From NCBI GenBank assembly GCA_963675565.2, contig CAXXYD010000004.1, positions 1,612,001-1,676,000 of the forward strand: 64,000 nt of DNA. The letters are read 5' to 3'. The notes under the pieces are model-generated. The model was not told the DNA's origin. It was given only the letters and a program-made list of their open reading frames with translations, and ran no database searches. The position numbers and the translations under genes were made by a program. Source of the DNA: JARRKU01 sp963675565 (GTDB lineage Bacteria; Desulfobacterota; Desulfobacteria; Desulfobacterales; Desulfosarcinaceae). Each line of letters begins with the position of its first letter. Within the stretch, counting starts at the first letter, position 1. This document shows positions 35,496 to 44,261 of this stretch, piece after piece.

Positions 35496-36137
35496 ATGTC
35501 GGTGATCACCATTTCCCGCCAATTTGGGGCCGGTGGTCTGACGCTGGGCCGCAAGTTAGCCGATGCATTGGGCTACGTTTTGGTTAACCAGGAAGTCATC
35601 AACCAGATTTCAAAAAAAGCCAACGTCTCGACAGATTGGGTGCAGGCCATTGAAAAGGAGGCCGGCGGAAAATTGCACCAATTTATCAATCATCTCATCC
35701 CCAAAGGGCTGATGGGTCGCATCCTCGATGATCAGCGCGGCTATATCGACGAAGAAATTTATATCCACCTGCTGGAGAAAATAATCAGCCGCATCGCTGA
35801 AAAAGATAATTGCATCATACTGGGCCGCGGCGGTCAATACATTCTCAAAAACCGGCCCGACACATTCCATGTTCTGCTGATCGCCGATCTGCAAGACCGC
35901 ATCAGATTCATGATGTCCCATTATAAGCTTGAACGCAATCAGGCCGCGCAGGTGCTTCAGGCCGAAGACAAACGGCGGCTGAACCTGTACCGGAAATTCG
36001 ACCAAAGCGATTACGATCAGCCCGCGCATTACCATCTCACGCTGAACATGAGCCGGCTGGATCTGGACAGAAGCGCGGCTCTTATTAAAAAGTTGGTCTG
36101 CTCAACCCGAAAAATGGACCAACCGCCCGAAGGCTGA
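35496..36137 (+). CDS. Cytidylate kinase-like AAA_26 protein (paralog B)
   Basis: A 213-aa P-loop protein starting MSVITISRQFGAGGLTLGRKLADALGY. The glycine loop lacks the standard GKS/T. Other marks are GYIDEEIYIHLLEKII, CIILGRGGQYIL and the arginine-rich RRLNLYRKFDQSDYDQP. The sequence is closely similar along its length to the protein at 43368. AAGGAG lies just before the ATG. The family is common in sulfate reducers and its substrate is not known. It heads the signalling block. Confidence 0.82.
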   Translation: MSVITISRQFGAGGLTLGRKLADALGYVLVNQEVINQISKKANVSTDWVQAIEKEAGGKLHQFINHLIPKGLMGRILDDQRGYIDEEIYIHLLEKIISRIAEKDNCIILGRGGQYILKNRPDTFHVLLIADLQDRIRFMMSHYKLERNQAAQVLQAEDKRRLNLYRKFDQSDYDQPAHYHLTLNMSRLDLDRSAALIKKLVCSTRKMDQPPEG

Positions 36138-36240
36138 TAAAGTCCCACGCGGTTCCGGGCAAATTCAACATCCCGGAACCCAATACCGTCGAGCGCACGA
36201 CAGCCTTTGGCCTAAATGAATATGAACAGGAGTTCAGCCC

Positions 36241-37821
36241 ATGACCGACGCTCCCCGCTTCCGGTATTCGCTTTTCACCCGCCTTTTGATAACGGCATTT
36301 TCTGTTCTTTTATTTTTGTTCTCCCATCCAACACGGGCCGCCCATGCCCTGAATACACCAGCCCCGGCAGCTTCTGAAACATCCCCTGGCCAATTACACG
36401 GCACACAAGACAAGCCTGACTCTTCCACCGGGCATGGAGGCCACGCTGCCCATGCCCTGGGAACGCAACTGCCCCTGTGGAGTTGCATCCCCTTTGCCGG
36501 CATGCTGCTGTCCATTGCCTTGTGGCCGCTGGCCGCGCCGGAATTCTGGCACCACCACTTCGGAAAAATTTCTGCCTTCTGGGCCCTGTGCATGGCAATC
36601 CCCTTTACTTTTGTGTTTCATGGTACCGCTGCCTATGAGATCCTGCACATCCTGTTGGCCGACTATGTTCCGTTCATCATTTTGCTGTGGTCGTTGTACA
36701 CCATTTCCGGTGGAATTTTGCTTCGCGGCACATTGAGCGGAACCCCCCTGGTCAATGTAGCCATGCTGGCCATTGGGACGGTCCTGGCCTCGTGGATGGG
36801 AACCACTGGAGCCGCCATGCTGATGATCCGGCCGTTTTTAAGGGCCAATAAAAATAGAAAAAACCGGACTTTTATGGTGGTGTTTTTCATATTTCTGGTG
36901 GCCAATATCGGCGGTGCATTGACCCCGTTGGGAGATCCTCCCCTCTTCCTGGGTTTTCTGCACGGCGTCAATTTTTTCTGGACGCTCAAAATAAGCCCGC
37001 ACATGCTCACCATGGCGGGAATTCTCCTGGCAATCTATTTTGCCATGGATACCTTCTTCTACCGCAAAGAAAAATCCTTCAGGCAACAGGAAAACACAAA
37101 CACCATTGCCAAGAATGATAGCGAACAGGTCCCTCTGGCTTTGACCGGCACCCACAATTTTCTCTTCCTGGCAGGTGTGGTGGCCGCTGTGCTGATGAGC
37201 GGCATCGTCGATTGGGGGTCGCTCAATACGCTGGGTGTCCATCGCGGGGTTCAGGACTGGGCGCGGGATTTGATTCTGATCGCGCTGGGAATCTTGTCTT
37301 TGTTAACCACCGCCCCTGCCATTCGCCAGGACAATGAATTCACATGGTTCCCCATCCAAGAGGTAGCCTATCTTTTTATCGGTATTTTTATCACCATGAT
37401 TCCATGCCTGCTGATCCTGAAAGCGGGTCACAGGGGCGCCCTGGCCCCCCTTATTTACCAGGTCAAGCAACCCATACACTATTTCTGGATTACCGGCATG
37501 CTTTCCAGTTTTCTCGACAACGCCCCGACCTACCTCACATTTTTCAATACCGCCTTGGGCAGTTTTTACGCCGGCTTGCCCGAACCTCAAGCCGTTTCAC
37601 TACTGATGACGGAAAACAGCACATACTTGAAAGCCATCTCGTCGGGAGCGGTTTTCTTCGGCGCATGCAGCTACATCGGCAATGCCCCCAATTTTATGGT
37701 ACGCTCCATAGCCGAAGAGGCCGGCACGCCGATGCCAAGCTTTTTCGGTTACATATTGAAGTACTCGCTTGTTTTTCTGATACCCGGATTCATCATCATT
37801 ACCTTGCTTTTCTTCTTTTAA
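36241..37821 (+). CDS. NhaD-type Na+/H+ antiporter (ion-transporter superfamily)
   Basis: A 526-aa membrane protein. A signal-like helix (residues 12-34) and a His-rich, probably periplasmic linker (about 35-75) precede about a dozen helices. The motif ANIGGALTPLGDPPLFLGFLHG and the later GMLSSFLDNAPTYLTFFN, then IGNAPNFMVRSIAEEAG, are the paired signatures of NhaD/ArsB-type transporters. Na+/H+ exchange is the best guess from family; other anions cannot be ruled out. AGGAG is 9 bases before the ATG. It precedes the sensor kinase by 17 bases. Confidence 0.82.
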   Translation: MTDAPRFRYSLFTRLLITAFSVLLFLFSHPTRAAHALNTPAPAASETSPGQLHGTQDKPDSSTGHGGHAAHALGTQLPLWSCIPFAGMLLSIALWPLAAPEFWHHHFGKISAFWALCMAIPFTFVFHGTAAYEILHILLADYVPFIILLWSLYTISGGILLRGTLSGTPLVNVAMLAIGTVLASWMGTTGAAMLMIRPFLRANKNRKNRTFMVVFFIFLVANIGGALTPLGDPPLFLGFLHGVNFFWTLKISPHMLTMAGILLAIYFAMDTFFYRKEKSFRQQENTNTIAKNDSEQVPLALTGTHNFLFLAGVVAAVLMSGIVDWGSLNTLGVHRGVQDWARDLILIALGILSLLTTAPAIRQDNEFTWFPIQEVAYLFIGIFITMIPCLLILKAGHRGALAPLIYQVKQPIHYFWITGMLSSFLDNAPTYLTFFNTALGSFYAGLPEPQAVSLLMTENSTYLKAISSGAVFFGACSYIGNAPNFMVRSIAEEAGTPMPSFFGYILKYSLVFLIPGFIIITLLFFF

Positions 37822-37838
37822 GGTTCGTGTGACCGCAA

Positions 37839-40412
37839 ATGCAAACGCACCCAAAATATACCCCTCTGGACCGGAACGGTCATGTTACCAACCTGCTGCG
37901 TAATGCAAATGTGGCGATTGTGGGCGGCGGCAGATTCTGCCGCAAACTAATCAAGTTTTACCGCGAGCATAATCTGTCCGAACAAAAGCCCCGCATTATC
38001 GGCGTCGCCGATATCGACCCTCAGGCCGAAGGGCTTCAATATGCGCGTCAACTGGGCATTTACACAACCACGGAATACTCCCGCCTGTACCAGATAGACG
38101 GCCTCCAGGTCCTGCTGGAAATTACCCGTGATCCTGATTTGCCTGCAGCCATCCGGAAAACCAAACCCGCCCAGGTGGAATTGATCGATCATTTTCATTC
38201 ACGCTACCTGTGGGATTCAATACAGGTTGAAAACTTGCAGCACCGTATCCTGGATCAGTTTGAACAAATCAAGAATGACCCGGATGCCACGGAAAAGCTC
38301 TTTTTAAAGTGCTTTGACTGCTTTAACAACATCATCATCCGCCGAAACGACCGTTCACGCGATATTGAGCTGGAACTGCTCGAAAAAGAACGCACCCGGA
38401 CACAAATTATCCAGGGCAGTACCATTCCGACATTCGTTATCGACCAAGACCATGTGGTCACCCACTGGAACAAGGCCCTGGAAAAACTCACCGGCCGATC
38501 AGCCCAGGAGTTCGTCGGTACCAATCGTCAGTGGGCGCCCTTCTGGGAAAGCGAACGTCCCACAATGGCAGACGTGATTCTGGACCAGATCGACAAAGCC
38601 GATATCCAGAAATTATACGGAACCCACTGGCGCGAGTCCGGCCTCATAGAGGGAGCCTATGAAGCAGAGGTGTTTTTCCCGGCAGTAGGCGAAACGGGAA
38701 AATGGCTCTGGTTTACAGCAGCGCCGTTAAAGGCTCCCGACGGCACCATCGTAGGCGCCATCGAGACCCTTTGGGATAAAACTGAAGATGTCAAAGCCCA
38801 GCAGGAGCGTGAACGGCACACGCAGGAACTGGCCGGTCTGTGCTCCATTTATACCGCCTTGAGTGCACCGCTGCATATCGATCGGCGCATCGAGTCGGCC
38901 ATGCGGGAGGTCCAGCGTTATCTGCAGGCGGATGATGTCTCTATTTATTTGCAGGAAACGGATGAAACGCTTTTTCTAAAGTACTATCTGGGCAGGCCGC
39001 AAAATCTTGGCACAATGGAACACCAGCGTATAGCACAGCGGGTGGCGCGCACAGGAGAGCTTTTCGCCGTTGATGTGATCGACATCCTGACAACGCCGTC
39101 GTTAAAAAAATTGGCGGATTCCGGATTCAAATCACTTTTGTTCATTCCCATCAGCGCCAAAGAAAAAAAGGCCATCGGTGTTCTGCAGGTCGCGGGCAAA
39201 CGCCCCGGGCAGTTTGCCACCATCAAGCGACACGCCCTGGACATGATCGGCAACCGCATCGGTGTCGCCATCGAAAATGCCATGCTGCAGGAACAGTATA
39301 TCAAGTCAGAAGAAAAATACCGGTCGCTTTTCAACAATGACCCGAACCCCATATTTATCGTCAGTCACGAAAGCTACGAAATTCTCGATATTAATGAACG
39401 CGCACAGGATTGTTACGGATATACGCGTGATGAGCTAAACGGCATGCCGTTTCTGCACCTCGGCGACCCGAACGATCGCGAGGTCGAATACGGGTTGAGC
39501 CATCTGCCGCTGGGGCAATCCATACTGCTGGCCAAAAGAAAACACTTCCGCAAGGGCGGGCGGTCCTTTTTCGTCAACATCAGCGTAAGCCACGCGCGCT
39601 ATGGTGAACGCGATGTCTTGATTGCCACAACAGCCGATGTGACCGAAAGCATCGAAAAGGAAACCCAGTTGATCCAGGCCAGCAAAATGACCACCCTGGG
39701 AATTATGGCTGCCGGAATGGCCCACGAAATCAACCAGCCCTTGAATGTCATTCAAATTTGCGCCGACTTTTTTCTGAAAACGCTCAAAAAAGGTCAGCCC
39801 ATTTCAGCGCAAGAACTCGAGGGCATTGCCAAAGACATCACCGACAATGTCAACCGGGCCACCGGAATCATCAAACACGTTCGCGATTTTGCACGCCAGG
39901 CGGAAGTCGTGACCAGCAAAGTCCATATCAACTCACCCATTGAGGATGTATTCAAGGTACTGGGACACCAAATCAAAGTTCACCAGATTGCCCTTGACCT
40001 TCATCTGGAGCCCGATATACCGTATATCATGGCTGATCATAACCGGCTGGAGCAAGTCTTTATCAATCTTGTAACCAATGCAATTGACGCCATGGATGAA
40101 AAAGCGGAGCAACCCGAACACAAAGGCATGGAAAAGCGGCTCATTATCAAAACGTTCAGCCAAGACAGCCAGGTCGTCGCCACAGTACAGGACAATGGAA
40201 GCGGCATGAGCGAAGAAGTCAAAAACAAGATCCTGGAGCCCTTCTTCACCACCAAAGAGATCGGCAAAGGCACCGGACTGGGGGTAAGTATCAGCTACGG
40301 CATCATCAAGGATTTTGAAGGAGATATTCAAATCGACAGCCAGGCCGGAGTCGGAACCACATTTCACTTGAGTTTTCCGGCGTTTCAGGAAAAAAGATAC
40401 GGTGATGAGTAA
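37839..40412 (+). CDS. Sensor histidine kinase with N-terminal Rossmann-like domain, PAS and GAF
   Basis: An 857-aa cytoplasmic kinase with no membrane helix. Residues about 15-120 look like a dinucleotide-binding fold (NVAIVGGGRFCRKLIKFY, then RIIGVADID). Next come a PAS domain (about 190-320), a GAF domain (about 330-485), a second PAS (about 490-605), the H-box GMAHEINQPLNVIQI, and an ATPase domain ending with GTGLGVSISYGI. The next gene overlaps its stop. The N-terminal domain suggests sensing of NAD(H) or another nucleotide, which is inference. Confidence 0.85.
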   Translation: MQTHPKYTPLDRNGHVTNLLRNANVAIVGGGRFCRKLIKFYREHNLSEQKPRIIGVADIDPQAEGLQYARQLGIYTTTEYSRLYQIDGLQVLLEITRDPDLPAAIRKTKPAQVELIDHFHSRYLWDSIQVENLQHRILDQFEQIKNDPDATEKLFLKCFDCFNNIIIRRNDRSRDIELELLEKERTRTQIIQGSTIPTFVIDQDHVVTHWNKALEKLTGRSAQEFVGTNRQWAPFWESERPTMADVILDQIDKADIQKLYGTHWRESGLIEGAYEAEVFFPAVGETGKWLWFTAAPLKAPDGTIVGAIETLWDKTEDVKAQQERERHTQELAGLCSIYTALSAPLHIDRRIESAMREVQRYLQADDVSIYLQETDETLFLKYYLGRPQNLGTMEHQRIAQRVARTGELFAVDVIDILTTPSLKKLADSGFKSLLFIPISAKEKKAIGVLQVAGKRPGQFATIKRHALDMIGNRIGVAIENAMLQEQYIKSEEKYRSLFNNDPNPIFIVSHESYEILDINERAQDCYGYTRDELNGMPFLHLGDPNDREVEYGLSHLPLGQSILLAKRKHFRKGGRSFFVNISVSHARYGERDVLIATTADVTESIEKETQLIQASKMTTLGIMAAGMAHEINQPLNVIQICADFFLKTLKKGQPISAQELEGIAKDITDNVNRATGIIKHVRDFARQAEVVTSKVHINSPIEDVFKVLGHQIKVHQIALDLHLEPDIPYIMADHNRLEQVFINLVTNAIDAMDEKAEQPEHKGMEKRLIIKTFSQDSQVVATVQDNGSGMSEEVKNKILEPFFTTKEIGKGTGLGVSISYGIIKDFEGDIQIDSQAGVGTTFHLSFPAFQEKRYGDE

Positions 40413-41940
40413 AATACTCCTTATCGATGACGAAGAAGTTAATGTTCGCGTGCTGGCAATGTCCCTGCGAAGCGACGGCCATGAAATACTCTGCGCATAC
40501 AGTGGCCAGGAGGGACTTGCTGTATTTGAACGAGAACACCCCAGTCTGGTGATCACCGATATTAAAATGCCGGGTATGAACGGAATTGAAGTGCTTCGAC
40601 AGGTCAAGTGCATCGAACCGGAAGCCGAAGTCATAATTATCACGGGCCATGGCGACATCGAAAATGCCATTGAAGCCCTTAAGCTGGGAGCATCCGATTT
40701 TATCAACAAGCCTATTCGGGATGAAGTTCTGACAGTGGCCATACAGCGTGCCGAGGAAAAAAGAAGTATTAAACGCCAGCTCAGGGAATACACGGACAAT
40801 CTGGAAATCAAGGTCTGCCAGGCCACCGATGAAGTGCAACGCAAATCCAATTTTTTAGCCAAATTAATCGGAAGCTCCAATGACGGCATCATCGCTACGG
40901 ATCAGAACCTGGTCATCGTCATTTTCAACCCCGGGGCACAGCGAATATTTGGCTTTCGTGAACAAGAGGTTCTGCACAAAACCATAATCACCGAACTGCT
41001 TCCGGATAAGCTGGAAACGCTTTTTAGCCACCCGCCCGATCAAAACAACAGGCAAGCCCTAACCAGCCGGCAGGAAATCACCATCGAGGCCAAATCGGGA
41101 TCACTGATCCCCGTGCTCTTTTACACCACCCCCTTGTACGAAAAGAGCCAGGTGGTCGGCACAGTCTCATTTTTTCAGGACCTTCGCGAAATCAAACGCC
41201 TGGAAAACGAGCTGGTGCAGGCCGAACGTCTGGCCACCATCGGGCAAACCGCAGCGGGCGTGGCGCACGGCGTAAAAAACATCCTGCACGGTTTCAAAGG
41301 CGGCAGTTATCTGGTAAACCTCGGCATTGACAAGCACGATAAGGAAAAATTGACCAAGGGTTGGAATTTGATCCAGCGCAATATCAACCGCACCCATGGC
41401 TTGGTGATGGACCTGCTGTCCTATGCCAAGGAGCGCCCCCCCGAATATGAACCGTGTGAGCCGAACAACATCGTGAAGGACGTTTACGAGGTCATGCTCG
41501 ATTTAGCCGACGAGCATCAGGTGCGGATTGAAACGGATTTGGACGACACCATCGGAACGGTTTGTATGGACCCCAACATTGTTCACCAGTGCCTGTCCAA
41601 CCTGGTGTCCAATGCCATTGATGCTTGCCTCTTCGATGAAAATATGGAAAAGCAGTGGCATGTTATCATCAAAACGGTTCTGGATGATGACCGCCATATC
41701 CAATTTTCAGTTACCGACAATGGGTCCGGAATGCCCGAAGCGGTGTTGTCCAAACTGTTCACGTCGTTCTTCAGCACCAAGGGCCACCGGGGGACCGGCC
41801 TGGGACTTCTGGTTGCCCGCAAATCCGTGGAGGCCCATGGCGGAACCATTGCTGTTTCATCGGTAGAGGGAAAAGGAACCACATTTACCGTTCGATTGCC
41901 GTTTGAACACGAATGCAAGGCGGACAATGGAAACGGTTGA
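40405..41940 (+). CDS. Hybrid receiver-PAS-histidine kinase
   Basis: A 511-aa cytoplasmic protein with the receiver first (D52 in LVITDIKMPGMNG), a linker coiled coil, a PAS domain (about 150-265, SNDGIIATDQNLVIVIFN), an unusual H-box VAHGVKNILHGFKGG and an ATPase domain (NLVSNAIDA, DNGSGM, GTGLGLLVA). The receiver may take phosphate from the kinase upstream. The ATG at 40405 overlaps that gene's end; a GTG one codon earlier is possible. Confidence 0.88.
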   Translation: MSKILLIDDEEVNVRVLAMSLRSDGHEILCAYSGQEGLAVFEREHPSLVITDIKMPGMNGIEVLRQVKCIEPEAEVIIITGHGDIENAIEALKLGASDFINKPIRDEVLTVAIQRAEEKRSIKRQLREYTDNLEIKVCQATDEVQRKSNFLAKLIGSSNDGIIATDQNLVIVIFNPGAQRIFGFREQEVLHKTIITELLPDKLETLFSHPPDQNNRQALTSRQEITIEAKSGSLIPVLFYTTPLYEKSQVVGTVSFFQDLREIKRLENELVQAERLATIGQTAAGVAHGVKNILHGFKGGSYLVNLGIDKHDKEKLTKGWNLIQRNINRTHGLVMDLLSYAKERPPEYEPCEPNNIVKDVYEVMLDLADEHQVRIETDLDDTIGTVCMDPNIVHQCLSNLVSNAIDACLFDENMEKQWHVIIKTVLDDDRHIQFSVTDNGSGMPEAVLSKLFTSFFSTKGHRGTGLGLLVARKSVEAHGGTIAVSSVEGKGTTFTVRLPFEHECKADNGNG

Positions 41941-41971
41941 AGATAAGCAAACACGCTCAAGGAGGATAAAT

Positions 41972-42364
41972 ATGGGTAAAAAAGTTTTGGTTGTGGATGA
42001 TGATCCGGACGTAAGACTCTTCAGCATCGCCGTTTTGGAAGAGCACGGATACACACCCCTTGAAGCTACCAATGGCGAAGAGGGCATGCAGCTCATCCGC
42101 AAGGAGGCCCCCGATCTCATTCTTTTGGACGTTCTGATGCCCCGAGAAAGTGGGATCCGATTATATCGCCAGCTTAAAACCGATGCCAAGCTCAAGAATA
42201 TACCAATCATTATTCTATCCGGAATCACGCGAAAGTCTTTTCTGCGCTCACAGAAAGCCTTGACCGAATTCGGCGGTGAAGAAGTGCCCGAGCCGAAAAT
42301 GTATCTTGAAAAGCCGGTGGAACCGGAAGAGCTTGCCGCGGCCATTGGCGCCGCTCTCAAATAG
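41972..42364 (+). CDS. Single-domain response regulator
   Basis: A 130-aa receiver with acidic pocket D10/D11, phospho-acceptor D53 (LILLDVLMP), Ser in IIILSG and Lys in YLEKPVEPEEL. It has no output domain, so it probably relays phosphate or binds a partner. The ATG at 41972 follows AAGGAGG. It sits between the hybrid kinase and the stress protein. Confidence 0.9.
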   Translation: MGKKVLVVDDDPDVRLFSIAVLEEHGYTPLEATNGEEGMQLIRKEAPDLILLDVLMPRESGIRLYRQLKTDAKLKNIPIIILSGITRKSFLRSQKALTEFGGEEVPEPKMYLEKPVEPEELAAAIGAALK

Positions 42365-42391
42365 CGTCTAAATACGGGAGAATATAGCCGC

Positions 42392-43273
42392 ATGGATTTC
42401 AAAAAGCTCTTATTCGTCACCAAATTCAACGACCTGAGTTTTAACGCCCTGCAAAGCTTCCTTGTCCTGCGCAAGGCGGCGCTCAACCATGTCGTTCTGG
42501 CCAATGTGATCGAACGGGAAAAGGTCTCCATGCACCGGGGATTGGGGTATCAGAAAACAGAAGAAATCCGCCTGCGCGAAACCGCCAACATCCGGTTCAT
42601 CGACTGGGCGGAAAATTTATTCGAACAGGGTATGGAAGTCGGTGTCTACATCGTCGTCGGCAACTTGGTTAGCAAGGTCATAGAGGCTGCGCGCCGGGAA
42701 GAAGCCGATCTGATCGTCATCGGCCGTTCGCACCAGCGGTTTCTGGAACAGCTCTACGCCGGTTCGCATGTCACCGAACTGATTCGACAGTCCGCCATCC
42801 CGGTGATGGTTTATAAACCACCATCCGACAAAATCGAGCTGCTGGACCGCCCCTTTGAACGCCCGCTGCTCGCCACGGACTGGTCAGCAGCCAGTCTGCG
42901 CGCCATCGATTGTCTGATATCGCTCAAGAATGTGGTCAAAAAAGTCATTATCGTTCACGTGACCAACGAAAAAGAGCTCAAGGGCTCGGCAATGGAAATC
43001 CAGAAAGTCCGCAAAACCTGCCGGACTCATCTGGGTGACATCGCCCGGCGGTTTGAAACCCAGGGAATCGACGCCAGTGGCCATCTGTATATCGGAGACG
43101 CCGCTGAAGAAATCGAGAAGGCGGCACAGGAGCACCAAGCCAGCACTATCGTGCTGGGGTCATCCGGGCTATCCCCATGGCGCGAACGGTGGTTGGGCAG
43201 TGTCCCGCAAACCATAGCGGAAAAATCAGATTACCCCACGTTGGTCATTCCGCTGGAAAAACCGCCGGAATGA
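42392..43273 (+). CDS. Tandem universal stress protein (UspA x2)
   Basis: A 293-aa cytoplasmic protein with two Usp domains (about 3-142 and 152-288). The first ends with ADLIVIGRSHQRFLEQLYAGSHVTELIRQSAIPVMVY. The second has LLATDWSAASLRAI and STIVLGSSGLSPWRERWLGSVPQTI. The GxxGxxx(9)G(S/T) nucleotide loop is partly kept in both. It is probably co-transcribed with the regulator upstream. Confidence 0.9.
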   Translation: MDFKKLLFVTKFNDLSFNALQSFLVLRKAALNHVVLANVIEREKVSMHRGLGYQKTEEIRLRETANIRFIDWAENLFEQGMEVGVYIVVGNLVSKVIEAARREEADLIVIGRSHQRFLEQLYAGSHVTELIRQSAIPVMVYKPPSDKIELLDRPFERPLLATDWSAASLRAIDCLISLKNVVKKVIIVHVTNEKELKGSAMEIQKVRKTCRTHLGDIARRFETQGIDASGHLYIGDAAEEIEKAAQEHQASTIVLGSSGLSPWRERWLGSVPQTIAEKSDYPTLVIPLEKPPE

Positions 43274-43367
43274 GATTGACCGTGAAGGAACCGAATGCAA
43301 AAACGGCAAGCGGGCCAAGTGGCCTGAAACCCATAACGGAACAGGAATACGACCAAAGGAGGCGGGA

Positions 43368-43985
43368 ATGGCCGTCATCACTATATCGCGACAGTTTGGC
43401 GCCGGCGGCAAAACCATCGGCCAGCGCGTAGCAGCGGAATTGGGGTATACATTCGTTGATGAAGATATCATTCAAATGATTGCCGAAAAAGCCAAGGTAT
43501 CTTCCGGCTGGGTCGAATCCGTGGAAAAAGAAGCCGGCGGCCGGTTGTCGCGCATTGTCAGCCGGATGGTCTCCAAACCCCTGGTCGACCGGATCTTGAA
43601 GGACGACTACGGCTATATCGATGAGCAGATATACATCGACTACCTCGTAGTCATTATCGCTCAGATGGCCGAAGAGGGGAATGTCCTTTTTTTGGACCGG
43701 GGCAGTCAGTACATCCTCAACGACTTGCCGGGCGCGTTTCACGTACTGCTGATCAATACCTTCGAAAACCGCGTGAAGTTTATGATGGACCGCTATGACA
43801 TGACCGAACAAAAGGCCAATCAGGTGGTTAAAAGCGAAGAAAGACGCCGCCTCAACTTGTATCGTAAAATCGGCAAACAGGATTATGACCAACCGGAATT
43901 ATACCATCTGGTGTTAAACATGGCCAGAGTCGACCTGGACGATGCCGTTGAAACCATTATCCGACTTGTGGGCGCTGAAGAGTGA
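43368..43985 (+). CDS. Cytidylate kinase-like AAA_26 protein (paralog C)
   Basis: A 205-aa P-loop protein, MAVITISRQFGAGGKTIGQRV at the start, with GYIDEQIYIDYLVVII, LFLDRGSQYIL and RRLNLYRKIGKQDYDQP. It is similar throughout to the kinase at 35496, so one probably arose from the other. Here the glycine loop is followed by Lys (GAGGKTIG). AAGGAGG lies 6 bases before the ATG. It closes the signalling block. Confidence 0.82.
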   Translation: MAVITISRQFGAGGKTIGQRVAAELGYTFVDEDIIQMIAEKAKVSSGWVESVEKEAGGRLSRIVSRMVSKPLVDRILKDDYGYIDEQIYIDYLVVIIAQMAEEGNVLFLDRGSQYILNDLPGAFHVLLINTFENRVKFMMDRYDMTEQKANQVVKSEERRRLNLYRKIGKQDYDQPELYHLVLNMARVDLDDAVETIIRLVGAEE

Positions 43986-44163
43986 CGCCGGACATAGCCT
44001 TTTCACGTTTGACATGATATTCGACGATGCGCTAAGCTAGTGCGTCGAACGATAAACGGAAAGGGTTTCGTCTTCGGCCCATGCCTGCGGACTATCGTGC
44101 CCTGGAAATATTCCGGCTGATTGTCTTTCATCCATGCAAAGCCCCGTCGAAACACCCTGCCAC

Positions 44164-44190
44164 TGCCCTGACAGGGGGCATTTCTTTTCT
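44164..44190 (+). terminator. Probable terminator before metK
   Basis: TGCCCT (44164-44169) can pair with AGGGGGCA (44173-44180), leaving one bulged G, and is followed by TTTCTTTTC. It would end the signalling block. A role as a metK attenuator is possible, but no alternative fold is evident. Confidence 0.45.
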
Positions 44191-44261
44191 GTAAAATTAG
44201 ATCATTTCATTGACATTGAATGAATTGTTTTCAACATGATTGTCACTCGAAGGAGAATACA

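Noticed and set aside
43986..44261. SAM or SAH riboswitch before metK
   Set aside because: The leader was read for paired elements and only a terminator-like hairpin was found; no riboswitch core could be recognised.
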